Shown: positions 8,571 through 18,709, numbered from the stretch's first letter. The stretch is 64,000 bases of DNA from Clostridium lacusfryxellense (GCF_018861735.1 NZ_JAHLEB010000004.1:62001-126000), one strand, 5' to 3'. The notes: generated by a model from the sequence alone, not told the origin. Translations and numbers: made by a program.

Positions 8571-8712
8571 TAAGGGAAATATAAAAAAAGTATAATAATA
8601 TTCCCTGCTAACATTATTAATGCTAGGAATATTTAAACAATATGGTATATAATAAAGATAAATAAATATTAATACTATATATTTATAAGGCACATTTAAA
8701 GTGGGGTTTAGA

Positions 8713-9735
8713 ATGGTAGTTGTTGTAGATGGAATGGGTGGAGATTTTTCTCCAAGTTCTGTGGTTGAGGGTTGTGTTGCAGCTATAAAAGAATATAACA
8801 TAAACATATTAATAACAGGGCCAGAGGATTTAATTAAGGCTGAACTAAAAAAGTATAGTTATGACAATAATAAAATTAAAATTATTGATGCTATAGAAGT
8901 TATAGGTACAAATGAACATCCCGTAATGGCGATTAAACGTAAAAAGAACTCTAGTTTAGTTAAAGCATTAAACCTTGTAAAAAGTGGTGAGGCGGATGCT
9001 ATTATTTCAGCTGGAAGCACGGGTGCTTTTTTAGCTGGTTGTACTTTAATAGTAGGAAGGATAAAAGGCATAGATAGACCTGCTTTAGCTCCAGTGGTAC
9101 CTGGTAAAAAAGGACCATTTATGATAATAGATGCTGGAGCAAATGCAGAATGTAAACCTCATTATTTAGTTCAATTTGGACTTATGGGAAAAATATATTT
9201 TGAAAATATTTTAAAGGTTAATAATCCAACTGTCGGCCTTGTAAATATAGGAACTGAAGAAGAAAAGGGTAATGAACTTTCAAAATTAACTCATAAATTA
9301 TTAAAAGAAGCGGATGTGAATTTTGTAGGAAACGTTGAAGCTAGAGAAATACCAAGTGGAAATGTTAATGTTTTAGTTTGCGATGGTTTCACAGGAAACG
9401 TAATACTAAAATTATATGAGGGCACAGTTGCTACAATATTTGAGCTGCTGAAAGAGGAAATAATGAAATCCTTCAAAACTAAAATTGGTGGAATTCTATT
9501 AAAACCAGTTTTTAGTAAGTTTAAAAAAGATTTTGATTATAAAGAATATGGTGGGGCTGCCTTTCTTGGTGTAAATGGAATTTGTATAAAAGCTCACGGA
9601 AGCTCAGATGCAAAGGCTTTTAAGAATTCAATTAAAGAGGCCACAATATTTTACGATAACAATGTTATAGAGAAATTAAAAGCTGAAATAAAAAAATTAT
9701 CTGAGCAGGAAAAAGAGACAAATCAAGATTTATAA
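8713..9735 (+). CDS. plsX: Phosphate acyltransferase PlsX
   Basis: PlsX makes acyl phosphate from acyl-ACP, feeding the PlsY step of phosphatidic acid synthesis at the membrane. The 340-residue product has [10 protein letters not shown] at the start, [11 protein letters not shown] near 95-105 and [11 protein letters not shown], all family hallmarks. I set the start at ATG 8713 and treat the GTGGGG at 8701-8706 as part of the ribosome binding site, not as a GTG start; the difference is four residues. acpP follows after 40 bp, so the acyl donor carrier and its user are likely cotranscribed. In Bacillus FapR regulates this step; I saw no FapR box here. Confidence 0.96.
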   Translation: MVVVVDGMGGDFSPSSVVEGCVAAIKEYNINILITGPEDLIKAELKKYSYDNNKIKIIDAIEVIGTNEHPVMAIKRKKNSSLVKALNLVKSGEADAIISAGSTGAFLAGCTLIVGRIKGIDRPALAPVVPGKKGPFMIIDAGANAECKPHYLVQFGLMGKIYFENILKVNNPTVGLVNIGTEEEKGNELSKLTHKLLKEADVNFVGNVEAREIPSGNVNVLVCDGFTGNVILKLYEGTVATIFELLKEEIMKSFKTKIGGILLKPVFSKFKKDFDYKEYGGAAFLGVNGICIKAHGSSDAKAFKNSIKEATIFYDNNVIEKLKAEIKKLSEQEKETNQDL

Positions 9736-9775
9736 TAATTGTTATAACATATAAAGCAAAGGAGGTGAAAATATT

Positions 9776-10006
9776 ATGTTTGAAAAAATTAGAGCATGCA
9801 TTGCATCACAATTAAGCATAGATGAAGAAGAAATAAAAATGGAATCCTCTTTTATGAATAATTTAGGTGCTGATTCCCTTGATATAGTCGAATTAATTAT
9901 GGCGTTAGAGGAAGAATACGAGATAGAAATTCCAGATGAAGACGTTGAAAAAATTGTGACAGTTGGAGATATAGTAGAATATATTAAAGCCCACTCAGAG
10001 GAATAA
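9776..10006 (+). CDS. acpP: Acyl carrier protein
   Basis: AcpP carries growing acyl chains on a phosphopantetheine arm. The 76-residue acidic protein has the attachment motif GADSLD with Ser34 as the modified residue, followed by the helix [21 protein letters not shown] typical of the family. GGAGGTG lies before the ATG. It is in the plsX transcript and is closed by an intrinsic terminator, so rnc downstream probably has its own promoter. Confidence 0.98.
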   Translation: MFEKIRACIASQLSIDEEEIKMESSFMNNLGADSLDIVELIMALEEEYEIEIPDEDVEKIVTVGDIVEYIKAHSEE

Positions 10007-10011
10007 CATAG

Positions 10012-10045
10012 GGCTCCGAAATAATCGGGGCCTTGGTTTTTTTTT
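10012..10045 (+). terminator. Intrinsic terminator after acpP
   Basis: GGCTCCGA (10012-10019) pairs with TCGGGGCC (10025-10032) with one GU pair, then TTGG and nine T residues. Confidence 0.9.
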
Positions 10046-10162
10046 CAAGCTTATTTTTGAATTTACTATAGGAAATTAAGTAAATTGAATAATAAACTTG
10101 AAGAATCTTTTTTAAATATTGATAAAAGTTTTTAAATAAACTTCCGATAAGGAGTAATAATT

Positions 10163-10864
10163 ATGAAAAATGATATAAAATTACAGGATCTTGAGAAGGA
10201 ACTTAAATTAGATTTTAGTAATAAAGAACTATTAAAAACAGCAATAACCCATAGTTCCTTCGCAAATCAGAAGAAAAAAGTTGGGTTTAATGAAAGACTT
10301 GAGTTTCTGGGTGACTCAGTATTACAACTTGTAATATCTGAATATCTGTACATACGATTTACACAGGAACCAGAGGGTTTTTTAACTAAAATCAGGTCCT
10401 TGATCGTTTGTGAGAATTCATTATGCGATATTGCAACGGGTTGGGATCTAGGAAAGTATATGAATATGAGCAAAGGTGAAGAAATAACTGGTGGTAGAGA
10501 TAGAGTTTCAATACTGGCTGATTGTGTTGAAGCAATAATTGCGGCTATATATTTGGACAAAGGGATTGAGTATTCTAGGACATTTATACTTAATAACTTT
10601 AAGGAAACAATTGAGAAAGCAATCAGTAATAAGATAGTACTGGATTATAAGACTAAACTCCAAGAAATATTTCAGCAAAATGGAGAAATTAATATTCGTT
10701 ATGAACTTGTAAAGTTTGAAGGACCACCACATAGAAGAGAGTTTTTTGTTAATATATTAATAAATGATTCGATAAAAGGATCTGGGCAAGGCTTTAGTAA
10801 AAAGGAAGCAGAACAAAATGCAGCAAAAGAGGTTATGACTCGTCAGGGGGATGTAAATGAGTAA
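10163..10864 (+). CDS. rnc: Ribonuclease III
   Basis: RNase III cleaves double-stranded RNA, including pre-rRNA stems. The 233-residue product has the catalytic signature ERLEFLGDSVL (44-54), the second acidic site in DCVEAIIAAIYLD (about 117-130) and a C-terminal double-stranded RNA-binding domain (about 160-230, with GSGQGFSKKEAEQNAA). GGAG lies 8 nt before the ATG. The last 8 bases overlap the radical SAM gene, implying translational coupling. The order rnc, radical SAM, smc, ftsY is common in clostridia. Confidence 0.97.
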   Translation: MKNDIKLQDLEKELKLDFSNKELLKTAITHSSFANQKKKVGFNERLEFLGDSVLQLVISEYLYIRFTQEPEGFLTKIRSLIVCENSLCDIATGWDLGKYMNMSKGEEITGGRDRVSILADCVEAIIAAIYLDKGIEYSRTFILNNFKETIEKAISNKIVLDYKTKLQEIFQQNGEINIRYELVKFEGPPHRREFFVNILINDSIKGSGQGFSKKEAEQNAAKEVMTRQGDVNE

Positions 10865-11954
10865 TTCGCATTACATTATTCCTATTTTCGTTCCTCATGA
10901 AGGTTGCCCACATGATTGTGTATTTTGTAATCAAAATAGCATAACGGGTACATCGTCAAAAGTTGATTCAATGTTTGTTGAGACAACGGTAAATGAGTAT
11001 TTAAAAACAATAAAGCAAGATGATGCTGTAATCGAGGTATCATTTTTCGGAGGAACCTTCACTGCCATAAAAATGGAAAAGCAGATAGAACTTTTAACTG
11101 TCGCAAAGAAGTTTAAAGATAATAATAAAATAAAATATATTAGATTGTCTACGAGGCCAGATTATATTGACGATAATATATTAATCAATTTAAAAAAATA
11201 CTCTGTAGATATTATAGAATTAGGGGTACAATCATTAGATGATGAGGTGTTATTACAATCAGGGAGAGGGCATACTACACTTGATGTAGAGAAGGCATCT
11301 AAGCTTATAAAGCAGTATGGATTTATCCTAGGACATCAAATGATGATAGGCCTTCCTGGTGACAATATTAATAAAGATATTGAAACTGCTAAAGGGGTTA
11401 TCGCACTTAAACCAGATATTTGTAGAATATATCCCGCTCTTATAATTAAGGATACACAAATGGAGAGAATGTATATAGATAAGAAATTCAATCCATATTC
11501 ATTAAATGAAGCAGTAAACATAAGTAAGATTATGTATATTATGATGGTTGCAAATAAAATTAATGTGATTAGAATAGGACTTCAGCCAACTGAAGAGATT
11601 TCTGAAGGAAATGATTTAATAGCCGGACCATTTCATCCTGCATTTAGGGAACTCGTTGAAGGTAGCTTATATAATGATTTATTATATGATGTTATTACTA
11701 ACGATTTTGAAAAGAACATTAATATTAATAAAGTTTTAGTGAAAATTAATCCAAAAGATATTTCAAAACTTTATGCTAATGGTAAAAGTTATTTTAATAA
11801 TATGAAAAAACAAATGAAGTCAATTATAATAGATGTATCCCAAGACGACCACATTCAGCGAGGAAGTATTGGTATTGATACAGGTAATAAATGTATTATA
11901 ATGACTATATATGAATATGCAAAGGCTAAAAATAAATTAAGAGGTGAATTATGA
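10857..11954 (+). CDS. Radical SAM protein, Elp3-like
   Basis: The 365-residue product has a radical SAM 4Fe-4S motif CPHDCVFC with Cys17, Cys21 and Cys24, then FFGGTFTAI, RLSTRPDYID and MMIGLPGDN, which match the core of Elp3/YhcC-type radical SAM proteins. It lacks the C-terminal acetyltransferase domain of full-length Elp3. Its substrate is unknown; a role in RNA modification would be inference from resemblance. It overlaps rnc by 8 nt at its start and the next small gene by ATGA at its end, so the three form one translational unit. Confidence 0.85.
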   Translation: MSNSHYIIPIFVPHEGCPHDCVFCNQNSITGTSSKVDSMFVETTVNEYLKTIKQDDAVIEVSFFGGTFTAIKMEKQIELLTVAKKFKDNNKIKYIRLSTRPDYIDDNILINLKKYSVDIIELGVQSLDDEVLLQSGRGHTTLDVEKASKLIKQYGFILGHQMMIGLPGDNINKDIETAKGVIALKPDICRIYPALIIKDTQMERMYIDKKFNPYSLNEAVNISKIMYIMMVANKINVIRIGLQPTEEISEGNDLIAGPFHPAFRELVEGSLYNDLLYDVITNDFEKNININKVLVKINPKDISKLYANGKSYFNNMKKQMKSIIIDVSQDDHIQRGSIGIDTGNKCIIMTIYEYAKAKNKLRGEL

Positions 11955-12049
11955 AGAAGAAAAAAAGAGATAAATTTACAAAGGTAATGGTCTACGGTAT
12001 AGTTATAATTTTCATTATAGGTTTCATATTACCAGTACTATCTAGGTAA
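11951..12049 (+). CDS. 32-residue single-helix membrane miniprotein (DUF4044-like)
   Basis: This short frame encodes MKKKKRDKFTKVMVYGIVII followed by FIIGFILPVLSR. A lysine-rich N-terminus precedes one hydrophobic helix (about 13-29), so it is predicted to be a tail-type inner-membrane protein with its N-terminus in the cytoplasm. AGGTG precedes the ATG, and the start overlaps the radical SAM stop as ATGA, strongly suggesting that it is translated. It resembles the tiny proteins filed under DUF4044 in Firmicutes, by layout and not by a search. Similar miniproteins (Prli42 in Listeria) anchor stressosomes, but I cannot tell whether that applies. Confidence 0.75.
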   Translation: MKKKKRDKFTKVMVYGIVIIFIIGFILPVLSR

Positions 12050-12068
12050 AATATAGGAGTGTGTTTTA

Positions 12069-15000
12069 ATGTTCTTAAAATCTATTGAAATAAGAGGATT
12101 TAAATCCTTTGCAGATAAAACAGAATTAACATTTAAGAAGGGCATTACAGCGGTAGTAGGACCTAATGGAAGTGGTAAAAGCAATATATCTGATGCTGTT
12201 AGATGGGTACTAGGTGAACAGAGTGCACGAAGCCTTCGTGGCGATAAGATGGAGGACGTTATTTTTGCAGGTACACAATTCAGGAGACCAGTTGGGCTTG
12301 CACAAGTTTCTCTTACACTTGATAACAGTGAGAATGAACTAAATATCGATTATGCGAATGTAACCATATCTAGGAGGTTATATAGGTCGGGAGAGAGTGA
12401 TTATTTAATAAATAACACATCTTGTAGATTGAAAGATGTCCAACAACTATTCATGGATACCGGTATAGGTAAAGAAGGATATTCAATTATAGGGCAAGGC
12501 AAAATTGATGCTATTTTAAGCGGCAAAACTGAAGAAAGGAGAAAACTTTTTGAAGAGGCTGCAGGAATTGTTAAATTTAAAACTAGAAAAGAAGAAGCAG
12601 AAAAAAGATTGGACAATACAGATCTGAATTTGGTTAGAATAGAAGATATTTTAAGTACTTATGAAGAAAGACTAGAACCATTAAAGAATGAAAGTGAAAA
12701 AGCAAAGAATTTTTTAAAACTTTTCGAAGAATTGAAAAGCAAAGAGGTTAGCATAATAATCGATTCCATTAATAAAGTGGAACAAAAGGTTAAAACGTTA
12801 CAAAACGAATCGACTAAATTAAATATAGAAATATTAAAAAATACTGAGGATAAAAAGCAGTTAAGAGAAAATGTCCAATTAGCCAGTAGTGAGTCTGAAA
12901 TGTTTGAGAGTAAAAGTCAGCAGAAAAAGCAATTATATTATGATAATAAGTTGGTTTATCAAAATAATGTCTCAGAAATAAATATTTTAAATGAGAGAAT
13001 AGGAAATTTAGAAAAGGTCATAAATAAAACAACAAGCGACAGCGATGAGATTCATAAAAGAGTTTCGGAATTTAAATCTAATATTAATAATGAAGATGAT
13101 GCAATAAACAATATAAAGAATATGCAAATAGAAATTATAGAAAAAATTCAGTCGGAAGAATTAAAAATTAAAGGTATTCAAGAAAATATAGCTATTGAAA
13201 GTAATGAAGCTAAAAATTTAAAGGAAAAAGAGCAAAACAATCTTTATAAAACTATTAAAACAAGTAATAATTTATTAATTTTAAATAATAATATAGATAT
13301 ATCTAAAGCGAGAATAGATTTATTAAAAAATACTATTGAAAACTTTAGTAATTCAATAAATATTAATAAAGATTCAGAAATAACGTTCCAGGGAGATATG
13401 AAAGAGCTTAAAGACAAAATAATTAATTATCAGATTAAACTTAATGAGAATAATAAAGAGACTTTAAGCTGTAAGGATATTTTAACCACTGATGAGCAAA
13501 TTATGAAAAACTGCAATTTTAAAATTAATAAAGCAGAAGCCAACTTTAATGTACTTCAAGCATTAGAAAAAAAACATGAAGGTTATAATAAATCAGTAAA
13601 AAATTTAATGCAACATGTTAGTGAAGGAAAAGTAGGAAATATTCATGAATGTTTTGTGCTTGGAGAAATAATAAAAGTTGAAAAGAATCTAGAAGTAGCT
13701 GTAGAAATTGCATTGGGCGGTACTATCTCACACATAATAACTAAAGATGAAATAGTGGCTAAAACATTAATTAATTATTTGAAGGTTAATAATTTAGGCC
13801 GTGCAACATTTTTACCTCTTAATATTATTAAAGGTAAAAAGATTACAGTTGATCATGAAACAAAAAATAGTAATGGATTTGTTGGAATTGCTAGTGAATT
13901 AATAGGTTATGAGGAGAAGTTTAGTGAAGTTATAGCATTTATTTTAGGTCGTACAATTATATGTAAGGATATGGATTCTGCTCTTGAAATATCTAGGCGC
14001 AATAATTTTAGATATAAAATTGTAACTTTAACAGGCGAGGTTATTAATGTTGGTGGGTCATTAACTGGTGGAAGTATTTATTCAAAGACTTCAAGTATAA
14101 TTGGAAGAAAAAGAGAAATTCAAGAGTTAGCTAAGGATTTAAGCGTATATAAGAAAGATGCACTTATTAACTTAGAAAAAATAAAACAAAGTAAAGCTCA
14201 AATTTTAAAGTTAGGTCAAGAGAACTTAAATATTAAAGATGAAATTCATTTTGAAAACATTGCAATTACGAAGGTTGAAGCTAAAATAAATGCAATAGAA
14301 AATGAAATAAATAGATTAAATAATAATATTAAAAATTCAAGTAATGAAAAAAATACTCAGGAAAGTAAACTAAATCAAGCAAATAATGAAATAGAAGAAA
14401 CTAATATATCTATGGAAAAATTAAAAAAAGAGAAAGATGAAACGCAGAAAGATTTGGATAAAGTTGATTTTAAATTAAAAGATAAATTAGAAGAAATCGA
14501 AAGCATTAAGGAATTAACTATTGCTGCGAAGATAAAAAAAGCTCAAATTGATGAAGCAATGAATAACAAGAATTATGAAATTCAAAGATTAAAAGAGGAA
14601 ATGTTAGTATATAGTCAAAAAATAATTGCATTTTCTAGAGAAATAGAAGAAGCTATTAAAAATAAAAATATAAGTCAATTGGCAATTAAAATTTCACAGA
14701 GTAAAGTAACTGAAATAAAAATAGTTCTTGAAAAAATGGAAAAAGAATCTGAAGATAATGAGATTGAAAGAATTAAAATTAAAGAACATATAAAAATAAG
14801 TACAGAGCAATTAGATGATGTTTCACTAATGCTTGAAAAAACTGAAAAAGAAGAGCACAAATGTGAACTTTCTCTTGCTAAGGTAGGAATGGAAAAGGAT
14901 AATTATTATTTAAAATTGAATGAGGACTTTGAATTAACATATGCAGAAGCATTACAATATAAAAGTGAAATTGAGGACATTGTTAGTCTACGTAAAGAGA

Positions 15001-15623
15001 TAATTGAGCTTAAAGCTGCAATATCTTTACTTGGTAAAATTAATGTAAGTGCTATTGAAGAATATAAAGAAGTCAAAGAGAAGTTTACTTTTATGAATGG
15101 TCAGAAGGAAGACTTAGTTCTTGCTAAAAATGAATTATTAACTGTGATACAAGAAATGACTGAAAATATGAAAAAAATATTTGCGGAGAATTTTATAATT
15201 CTCAGGCAAAATTTCAATGAAACATTCATGGAATTGTTTCAAGGTGGAAGTGCAGACCTAATACTTACAGATGGAGATGAACTTACAGCTAAAATTGATA
15301 TTAATGTTCAACCGCCAGGTAAAAAACTTCAAAACATAAATCTAATGTCTGGTGGTGAAAAAGTTTTATCAGCAATTGCCTTACTATTTGCAATATTAAA
15401 GATGAAGCCAACACCTTTTTGTATTTTAGATGAAATAGAGGCGGCGCTTGATGATGCAAACGTAGTTAGATATGCAGATTTTTTAAAAAGATTTTCGGAT
15501 AATGTTCAGTTTATTATAATAACACACAGAAAAGGAACTATGGAGGCTGGAGATGTTTTGTATGGAGTTACCATGGAAGAAAAGGGAGTTTCAAAAATAG
15601 TATCTGTAGACTTTAAAAAGTAA
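12069..15623 (+). CDS. smc: Chromosome partition protein Smc
   Basis: Smc is the ATPase of the bacterial condensin that organises and segregates chromosomes with ScpA and ScpB (neither is in the window). The 1184-residue product has the expected layout. An N-terminal Walker A GPNGSGKSN (31-39) is followed by a long coiled coil, then a hinge (about 510-660, with GGTISHIITKDE and GGSLTGGS), then a second coiled coil. The C-terminal head carries the signature LMSGGEKVLSA and the Walker B run CILDEIEAALDD. The ATG has AGGAGTG upstream. It lies 20 bp after the miniprotein gene, and ftsY follows, as in most Firmicutes. Confidence 0.98.
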   Translation: MFLKSIEIRGFKSFADKTELTFKKGITAVVGPNGSGKSNISDAVRWVLGEQSARSLRGDKMEDVIFAGTQFRRPVGLAQVSLTLDNSENELNIDYANVTISRRLYRSGESDYLINNTSCRLKDVQQLFMDTGIGKEGYSIIGQGKIDAILSGKTEERRKLFEEAAGIVKFKTRKEEAEKRLDNTDLNLVRIEDILSTYEERLEPLKNESEKAKNFLKLFEELKSKEVSIIIDSINKVEQKVKTLQNESTKLNIEILKNTEDKKQLRENVQLASSESEMFESKSQQKKQLYYDNKLVYQNNVSEINILNERIGNLEKVINKTTSDSDEIHKRVSEFKSNINNEDDAINNIKNMQIEIIEKIQSEELKIKGIQENIAIESNEAKNLKEKEQNNLYKTIKTSNNLLILNNNIDISKARIDLLKNTIENFSNSININKDSEITFQGDMKELKDKIINYQIKLNENNKETLSCKDILTTDEQIMKNCNFKINKAEANFNVLQALEKKHEGYNKSVKNLMQHVSEGKVGNIHECFVLGEIIKVEKNLEVAVEIALGGTISHIITKDEIVAKTLINYLKVNNLGRATFLPLNIIKGKKITVDHETKNSNGFVGIASELIGYEEKFSEVIAFILGRTIICKDMDSALEISRRNNFRYKIVTLTGEVINVGGSLTGGSIYSKTSSIIGRKREIQELAKDLSVYKKDALINLEKIKQSKAQILKLGQENLNIKDEIHFENIAITKVEAKINAIENEINRLNNNIKNSSNEKNTQESKLNQANNEIEETNISMEKLKKEKDETQKDLDKVDFKLKDKLEEIESIKELTIAAKIKKAQIDEAMNNKNYEIQRLKEEMLVYSQKIIAFSREIEEAIKNKNISQLAIKISQSKVTEIKIVLEKMEKESEDNEIERIKIKEHIKISTEQLDDVSLMLEKTEKEEHKCELSLAKVGMEKDNYYLKLNEDFELTYAEALQYKSEIEDIVSLRKEIIELKAAISLLGKINVSAIEEYKEVKEKFTFMNGQKEDLVLAKNELLTVIQEMTENMKKIFAENFIILRQNFNETFMELFQGGSADLILTDGDELTAKIDINVQPPGKKLQNINLMSGGEKVLSAIALLFAILKMKPTPFCILDEIEAALDDANVVRYADFLKRFSDNVQFIIITHRKGTMEAGDVLYGVTMEEKGVSKIVSVDFKK

Positions 15624-15674
15624 AGAAATAATAATAATCACTTTATGCTAAAAGATGACCAAGGAGGATTAAAA

Positions 15675-16586
15675 ATGTTTGGAGGATTTTTTGATAAATT
15701 AAAAGATGGGTTAAGCAAAACTAGGAATAGTATTGCAGACAAAGTCAGTGACGTATTAAAGTTAGCGGTGGTGATTGATGACGATTTATATGAAGAACTA
15801 GAAGAAATATTAATCACATCAGATATAGGTGTAGAGACTTCAGTTTATGTAATTGAAAAACTTAGGAAAAGAGTTAGGGAATATAAAATTAAAGACCCAG
15901 CAGAAATTATACCATGTTTAAAAGAAGTTTTAATGGATATATTAGGCAATGATGAAAATCTGATTGAGAATGAAAAGTTGCCCAGAGTGATTTTGGTAAT
16001 TGGAGTTAATGGAGTTGGTAAAACCACATCAATTGGTAAAATGGCTTCGATTTTTAAGAATAGTAAACATAAAGTCTTAATAGCAGCAGCAGATACATTT
16101 AGAGCCGCAGCAATTGATCAGTTAGAGGTATGGAGTACTCGGGCAGGCGTTGCACTTGTGAAACATCAAGAGGGATCTGATCCAGCTGCTGTAGTTTTTG
16201 ATGCTGTTCAAGCAGCCAAAGCAAGGAAAATTGATGTGTTGATTTGTGATACAGCAGGTAGACTTCATAATAAAAAGAATCTTATGGATGAGCTTGCCAA
16301 AATAGATAGGGTGATTAAGCGCGAATATAGTGAAGCTCAAATGGAAACTTTACTAGTTATTGATAGTACCACGGGTCAAAATGGAATACAACAAGCTAAA
16401 CAATTTATGGAGATATGCACAATCGACGGTATTATATTAACTAAATTAGATGGTACGGCTAAAGGTGGAGTAGTAATATCAATAAAAAATCAGCTCAATA
16501 TACCAGTTAAGTATATTGGCGTTGGTGAAGGTATAGATGATTTACAAGAATTTAATCCAAGAGATTTTGTAGAAGCATTATTCTGA
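15675..16586 (+). CDS. ftsY: Signal recognition particle receptor FtsY
   Basis: FtsY is the membrane-associated GTPase that docks the signal recognition particle at the translocon. The 303-residue product has a short N-terminal helix (MFGGFFDKLKDGLSK) in place of the long acidic A domain of enterobacteria. The NG domain follows with GVNGVGKTT (G1), DTFRAAA, DTAGRLHNKKNL (G3) and TKLDGTAKGG (G4). ATG 15675 is preferred over ATG 15645 because AAGGAGG at 15661-15667 is ideally placed. It is downstream of smc and likely cotranscribed. Its partner Ffh is encoded one gene further on. Confidence 0.97.
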   Translation: MFGGFFDKLKDGLSKTRNSIADKVSDVLKLAVVIDDDLYEELEEILITSDIGVETSVYVIEKLRKRVREYKIKDPAEIIPCLKEVLMDILGNDENLIENEKLPRVILVIGVNGVGKTTSIGKMASIFKNSKHKVLIAAADTFRAAAIDQLEVWSTRAGVALVKHQEGSDPAAVVFDAVQAAKARKIDVLICDTAGRLHNKKNLMDELAKIDRVIKREYSEAQMETLLVIDSTTGQNGIQQAKQFMEICTIDGIILTKLDGTAKGGVVISIKNQLNIPVKYIGVGEGIDDLQEFNPRDFVEALF

Positions 16587-16621
16587 AAATAGCTATAAAA
16601 TACTAATTCATATAAAATAAA

Positions 16622-16653
16622 TGCCCTGTTAAGTAAAAGTACTTGACAGGGCA
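16622..16653 (+). terminator. 14-bp hairpin after ftsY, lacking a U-tract
   Basis: TGCCCTGTTAAGTA (16622-16635) pairs with TACTTGACAGGGCA (16640-16653), with one GU wobble and an AAAG loop. AAATAAAC follows instead of a T-run, so termination on the plus strand is uncertain; on the minus strand the tail would be TTTATTTTA. The 3' arm contains a TTGACA promoter box. Confidence 0.55.
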
Positions 16654-16671
16654 AATAAACTCTGATAATAT
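16643..16671 (+). promoter_or_regulatory. Candidate promoter of ylxM-ffh inside hairpin arm
   Basis: A consensus TTGACA (16643-16648) lies in the 3' arm of the ftsY hairpin. TAATAT (16666-16671) is 17 bp downstream; GATAAT at 15 bp is an alternative. ylxM starts at 16695. Confidence 0.55.
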
Positions 16672-16694
16672 ATGATTTGTGAGTCGGTGATTAT

Positions 16695-17057
16695 ATGCAA
16701 GAAAAAGAAATGGAAAAAAGATTTGAGATATCCTTATTACTAGATTTTTATGGAGAACTGCTTACACAAAAGCAAAGAGACATAATGGATTTGTATTTTA
16801 ATAATGATTTATCTTTATCAGAAATAGCAGAGATAAATAATACTAGTAGGCAAGCTATTCATGATACCATAAAAAGAGCTGATAACGTGCTGTTAGTATA
16901 TGAGGAAAAATTAAAATTACTAAATAAAGAGCATGTACTTAAAGAAAACCTAAAAAATATTATATTAAAATTAGATGATTTGCAAAATAGTATAAAAGAT
17001 GAAGAAATGAGTCAAATTATACGTGATATAAAAACCCAGATTATTGAAAATATTTAG
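16695..17057 (+). CDS. ylxM: YlxM family helix-turn-helix protein
   Basis: YlxM is a small sigma-factor-region-4-like protein, nearly always encoded before ffh, and in some species it stimulates the SRP GTPase cycle. The 120-residue product has TQKQRDIMDLYFNNDLSLSE followed by a helix-turn-helix containing TSRQAIHDTIKRA (about 53-65), then a charged coiled C-terminus. The ribosome binding site is weak (CGGTGA). It is expected to be cotranscribed with ffh, whose ribosome binding site overlaps the ylxM stop codon. Confidence 0.93.
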   Translation: MQEKEMEKRFEISLLLDFYGELLTQKQRDIMDLYFNNDLSLSEIAEINNTSRQAIHDTIKRADNVLLVYEEKLKLLNKEHVLKENLKNIILKLDDLQNSIKDEEMSQIIRDIKTQIIENI

Positions 17058-17067
17058 GAGGTTTATT

Positions 17068-18417
17068 ATGGCTTTTGAAGGGTTATCTTCTAAGTTACAG
17101 GATACCATAAAAAAATTAAAAGGTAAGGGTAAGCTTTCCGAAAAAGATATTAAAGATGCAATGAGAGAAGTTAAACTTGCACTACTTGAAGCAGATGTTA
17201 ACTATAAGGTAGTTAAGGATTTTGTAAAAAAGGTTAGTGAAAAATGTTTAGGTAATGGAGTAATGCAGAGTCTTACACCTGGTCAACAGGTTATAAAAAT
17301 TGTTAATGAAGAGTTGACCGATTTAATGGGAAATACAGAAAGTAAATTGGAGTTTTCAATAAATGGGCTAACAGTTATAATGCTTGTTGGACTTCAAGGT
17401 GCTGGTAAAACAACAATGGGTGGAAAACTAGCTCTTTCAATGAAAAGAAAAAACAAAAAACCATTATTGGTTGCTTGTGATGTATATAGACCAGCTGCAA
17501 TTAAGCAGTTACAGGTAGTAGGAAAACAAATAGATGTTCCTGTATTTACTATGGGAGATAAAGTTAGTCCTGTAGATATAGCAAAAGCATCATTAGCATT
17601 TGCTAAAGATAATGGTAACAATGTAGTTATAATAGATACAGCAGGAAGACTTCATATAGATGAGAATTTAATGAATGAACTTCAAGATATAAAAACAAGT
17701 GTTACTCCAAGTGAAATATTACTTGTTGTAGATTCTATGACTGGTCAGGATGCAGTAAATGTAGCAGAGAGTTTTAATTCTCAGCTAGATATAACTGGAG
17801 TTGTTTTGACTAAATTGGACGGAGATACAAGAGGTGGTGCTGCACTATCAATTAAGGCGATAACCGGTAAAGCTATAAAATTTGTTGGAGCCGGAGAAAA
17901 GATGAATGATCTAGAAGTCTTCTATCCAGATAGAATGGCCTCAAGGATACTTGGTATGGGTGATGTACTTTCATTAATAGAAAAAGCACAGCTAGCTATA
18001 AATGAAGATGAAGCCAAAGAACTTGGAAATAGAATGATGTCTCAAGAATTTAATTTAGATGATTTTTTAGCAATGATGCAACAAATGAAAAAACTTGGAC
18101 CACTTAATAAATTAATCGAAATGATGCCAGGTGCTAATAAAAAAGAATTAAAGGGTATAGATCTTTCTCAGAGTGAAAAAGAAATGGGAAAAGTTGAAGC
18201 TATTGTAAGGTCAATGACGGCATCAGAAAGAAAACATCCTAGCTTAGTTAGTGGATCTTCATCTAGAAAAAAAAGAATTGCTAATGGGTCAGGAACTTTG
18301 GTACAACAAGTTAATAAGGTGTTAAAAGATTTCGAGATGTCAAAGAAATTTATGAAGCAAGCAAAAGGATTCCAAAAACCTGGTAAAAAAGGTATGTTTG
18401 GTAAAATGCCTTTCTAA
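17068..18417 (+). CDS. ffh: Signal recognition particle protein Ffh
   Basis: Ffh binds signal sequences and 4.5S/6S SRP RNA and delivers ribosomes to FtsY. The 449-residue product has the N domain, the G domain with GLQGAGKTT (G1), [23 protein letters not shown] and [10 protein letters not shown], and the methionine-rich M domain (about 300-430, including [15 protein letters not shown]). ATG 17068 is chosen over ATG 17044 because AGGAGG (17056-17061) is 6 nt upstream. rpsP follows, giving the conserved ylxM-ffh-rpsP order. The SRP RNA gene is not in the window. Confidence 0.98.
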   Translation: MAFEGLSSKLQDTIKKLKGKGKLSEKDIKDAMREVKLALLEADVNYKVVKDFVKKVSEKCLGNGVMQSLTPGQQVIKIVNEELTDLMGNTESKLEFSINGLTVIMLVGLQGAGKTTMGGKLALSMKRKNKKPLLVACDVYRPAAIKQLQVVGKQIDVPVFTMGDKVSPVDIAKASLAFAKDNGNNVVIIDTAGRLHIDENLMNELQDIKTSVTPSEILLVVDSMTGQDAVNVAESFNSQLDITGVVLTKLDGDTRGGAALSIKAITGKAIKFVGAGEKMNDLEVFYPDRMASRILGMGDVLSLIEKAQLAINEDEAKELGNRMMSQEFNLDDFLAMMQQMKKLGPLNKLIEMMPGANKKELKGIDLSQSEKEMGKVEAIVRSMTASERKHPSLVSGSSSRKKRIANGSGTLVQQVNKVLKDFEMSKKFMKQAKGFQKPGKKGMFGKMPF

Positions 18418-18466
18418 TAAAACAACTTGGATAAAAACTAGAATTACATTTAAGGAGGTGATATAC

Positions 18467-18709
18467 ATGGCAGTTAAAATAAGATTAAAAAGAATGGGTG
18501 CTAAACATGCTCCATTTTATAGAGTAGTAGTCGCAGATTCAAGATCTCCTAGAGATGGTAGATTTATTGAAGAAATAGGATACTACAATCCAACTACAGA
18601 ACCAACTACTATTAAAATAGATGTTGAAAAAGCAACTAAGTGGATGAAGAATGGTGCACAACCATCTGATACAGTTAAAAGGTTACTTAGCAAAATAGCA
18701 GTCAACTAG
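18467..18709 (+). CDS. rpsP: 30S ribosomal protein S16
   Basis: S16 is an assembly protein of the small ribosomal subunit. The 80-residue product begins [19 protein letters not shown], a near-perfect family N-terminus, and contains [28 protein letters not shown] at 18452-18460 identifies ATG 18467 and excludes a longer frame from 18398. It heads the conserved rpsP-khpA-rimM-trmD-rplS block. Confidence 0.98.
   Translation: MAVKIRLKRMGAKHAPFYRVVVADSRSPRDGRFIEEIGYYNPTTEPTTIKIDVEKATKWMKNGAQPSDTVKRLLSKIAVN

Noticed and set aside
8571-8712. Possible FapR operator upstream of plsX
   Set aside because: I looked for the TTAGTACC...GGTACTAA-type palindrome and found none; the TGCTA/TAGGA similarity is too weak.
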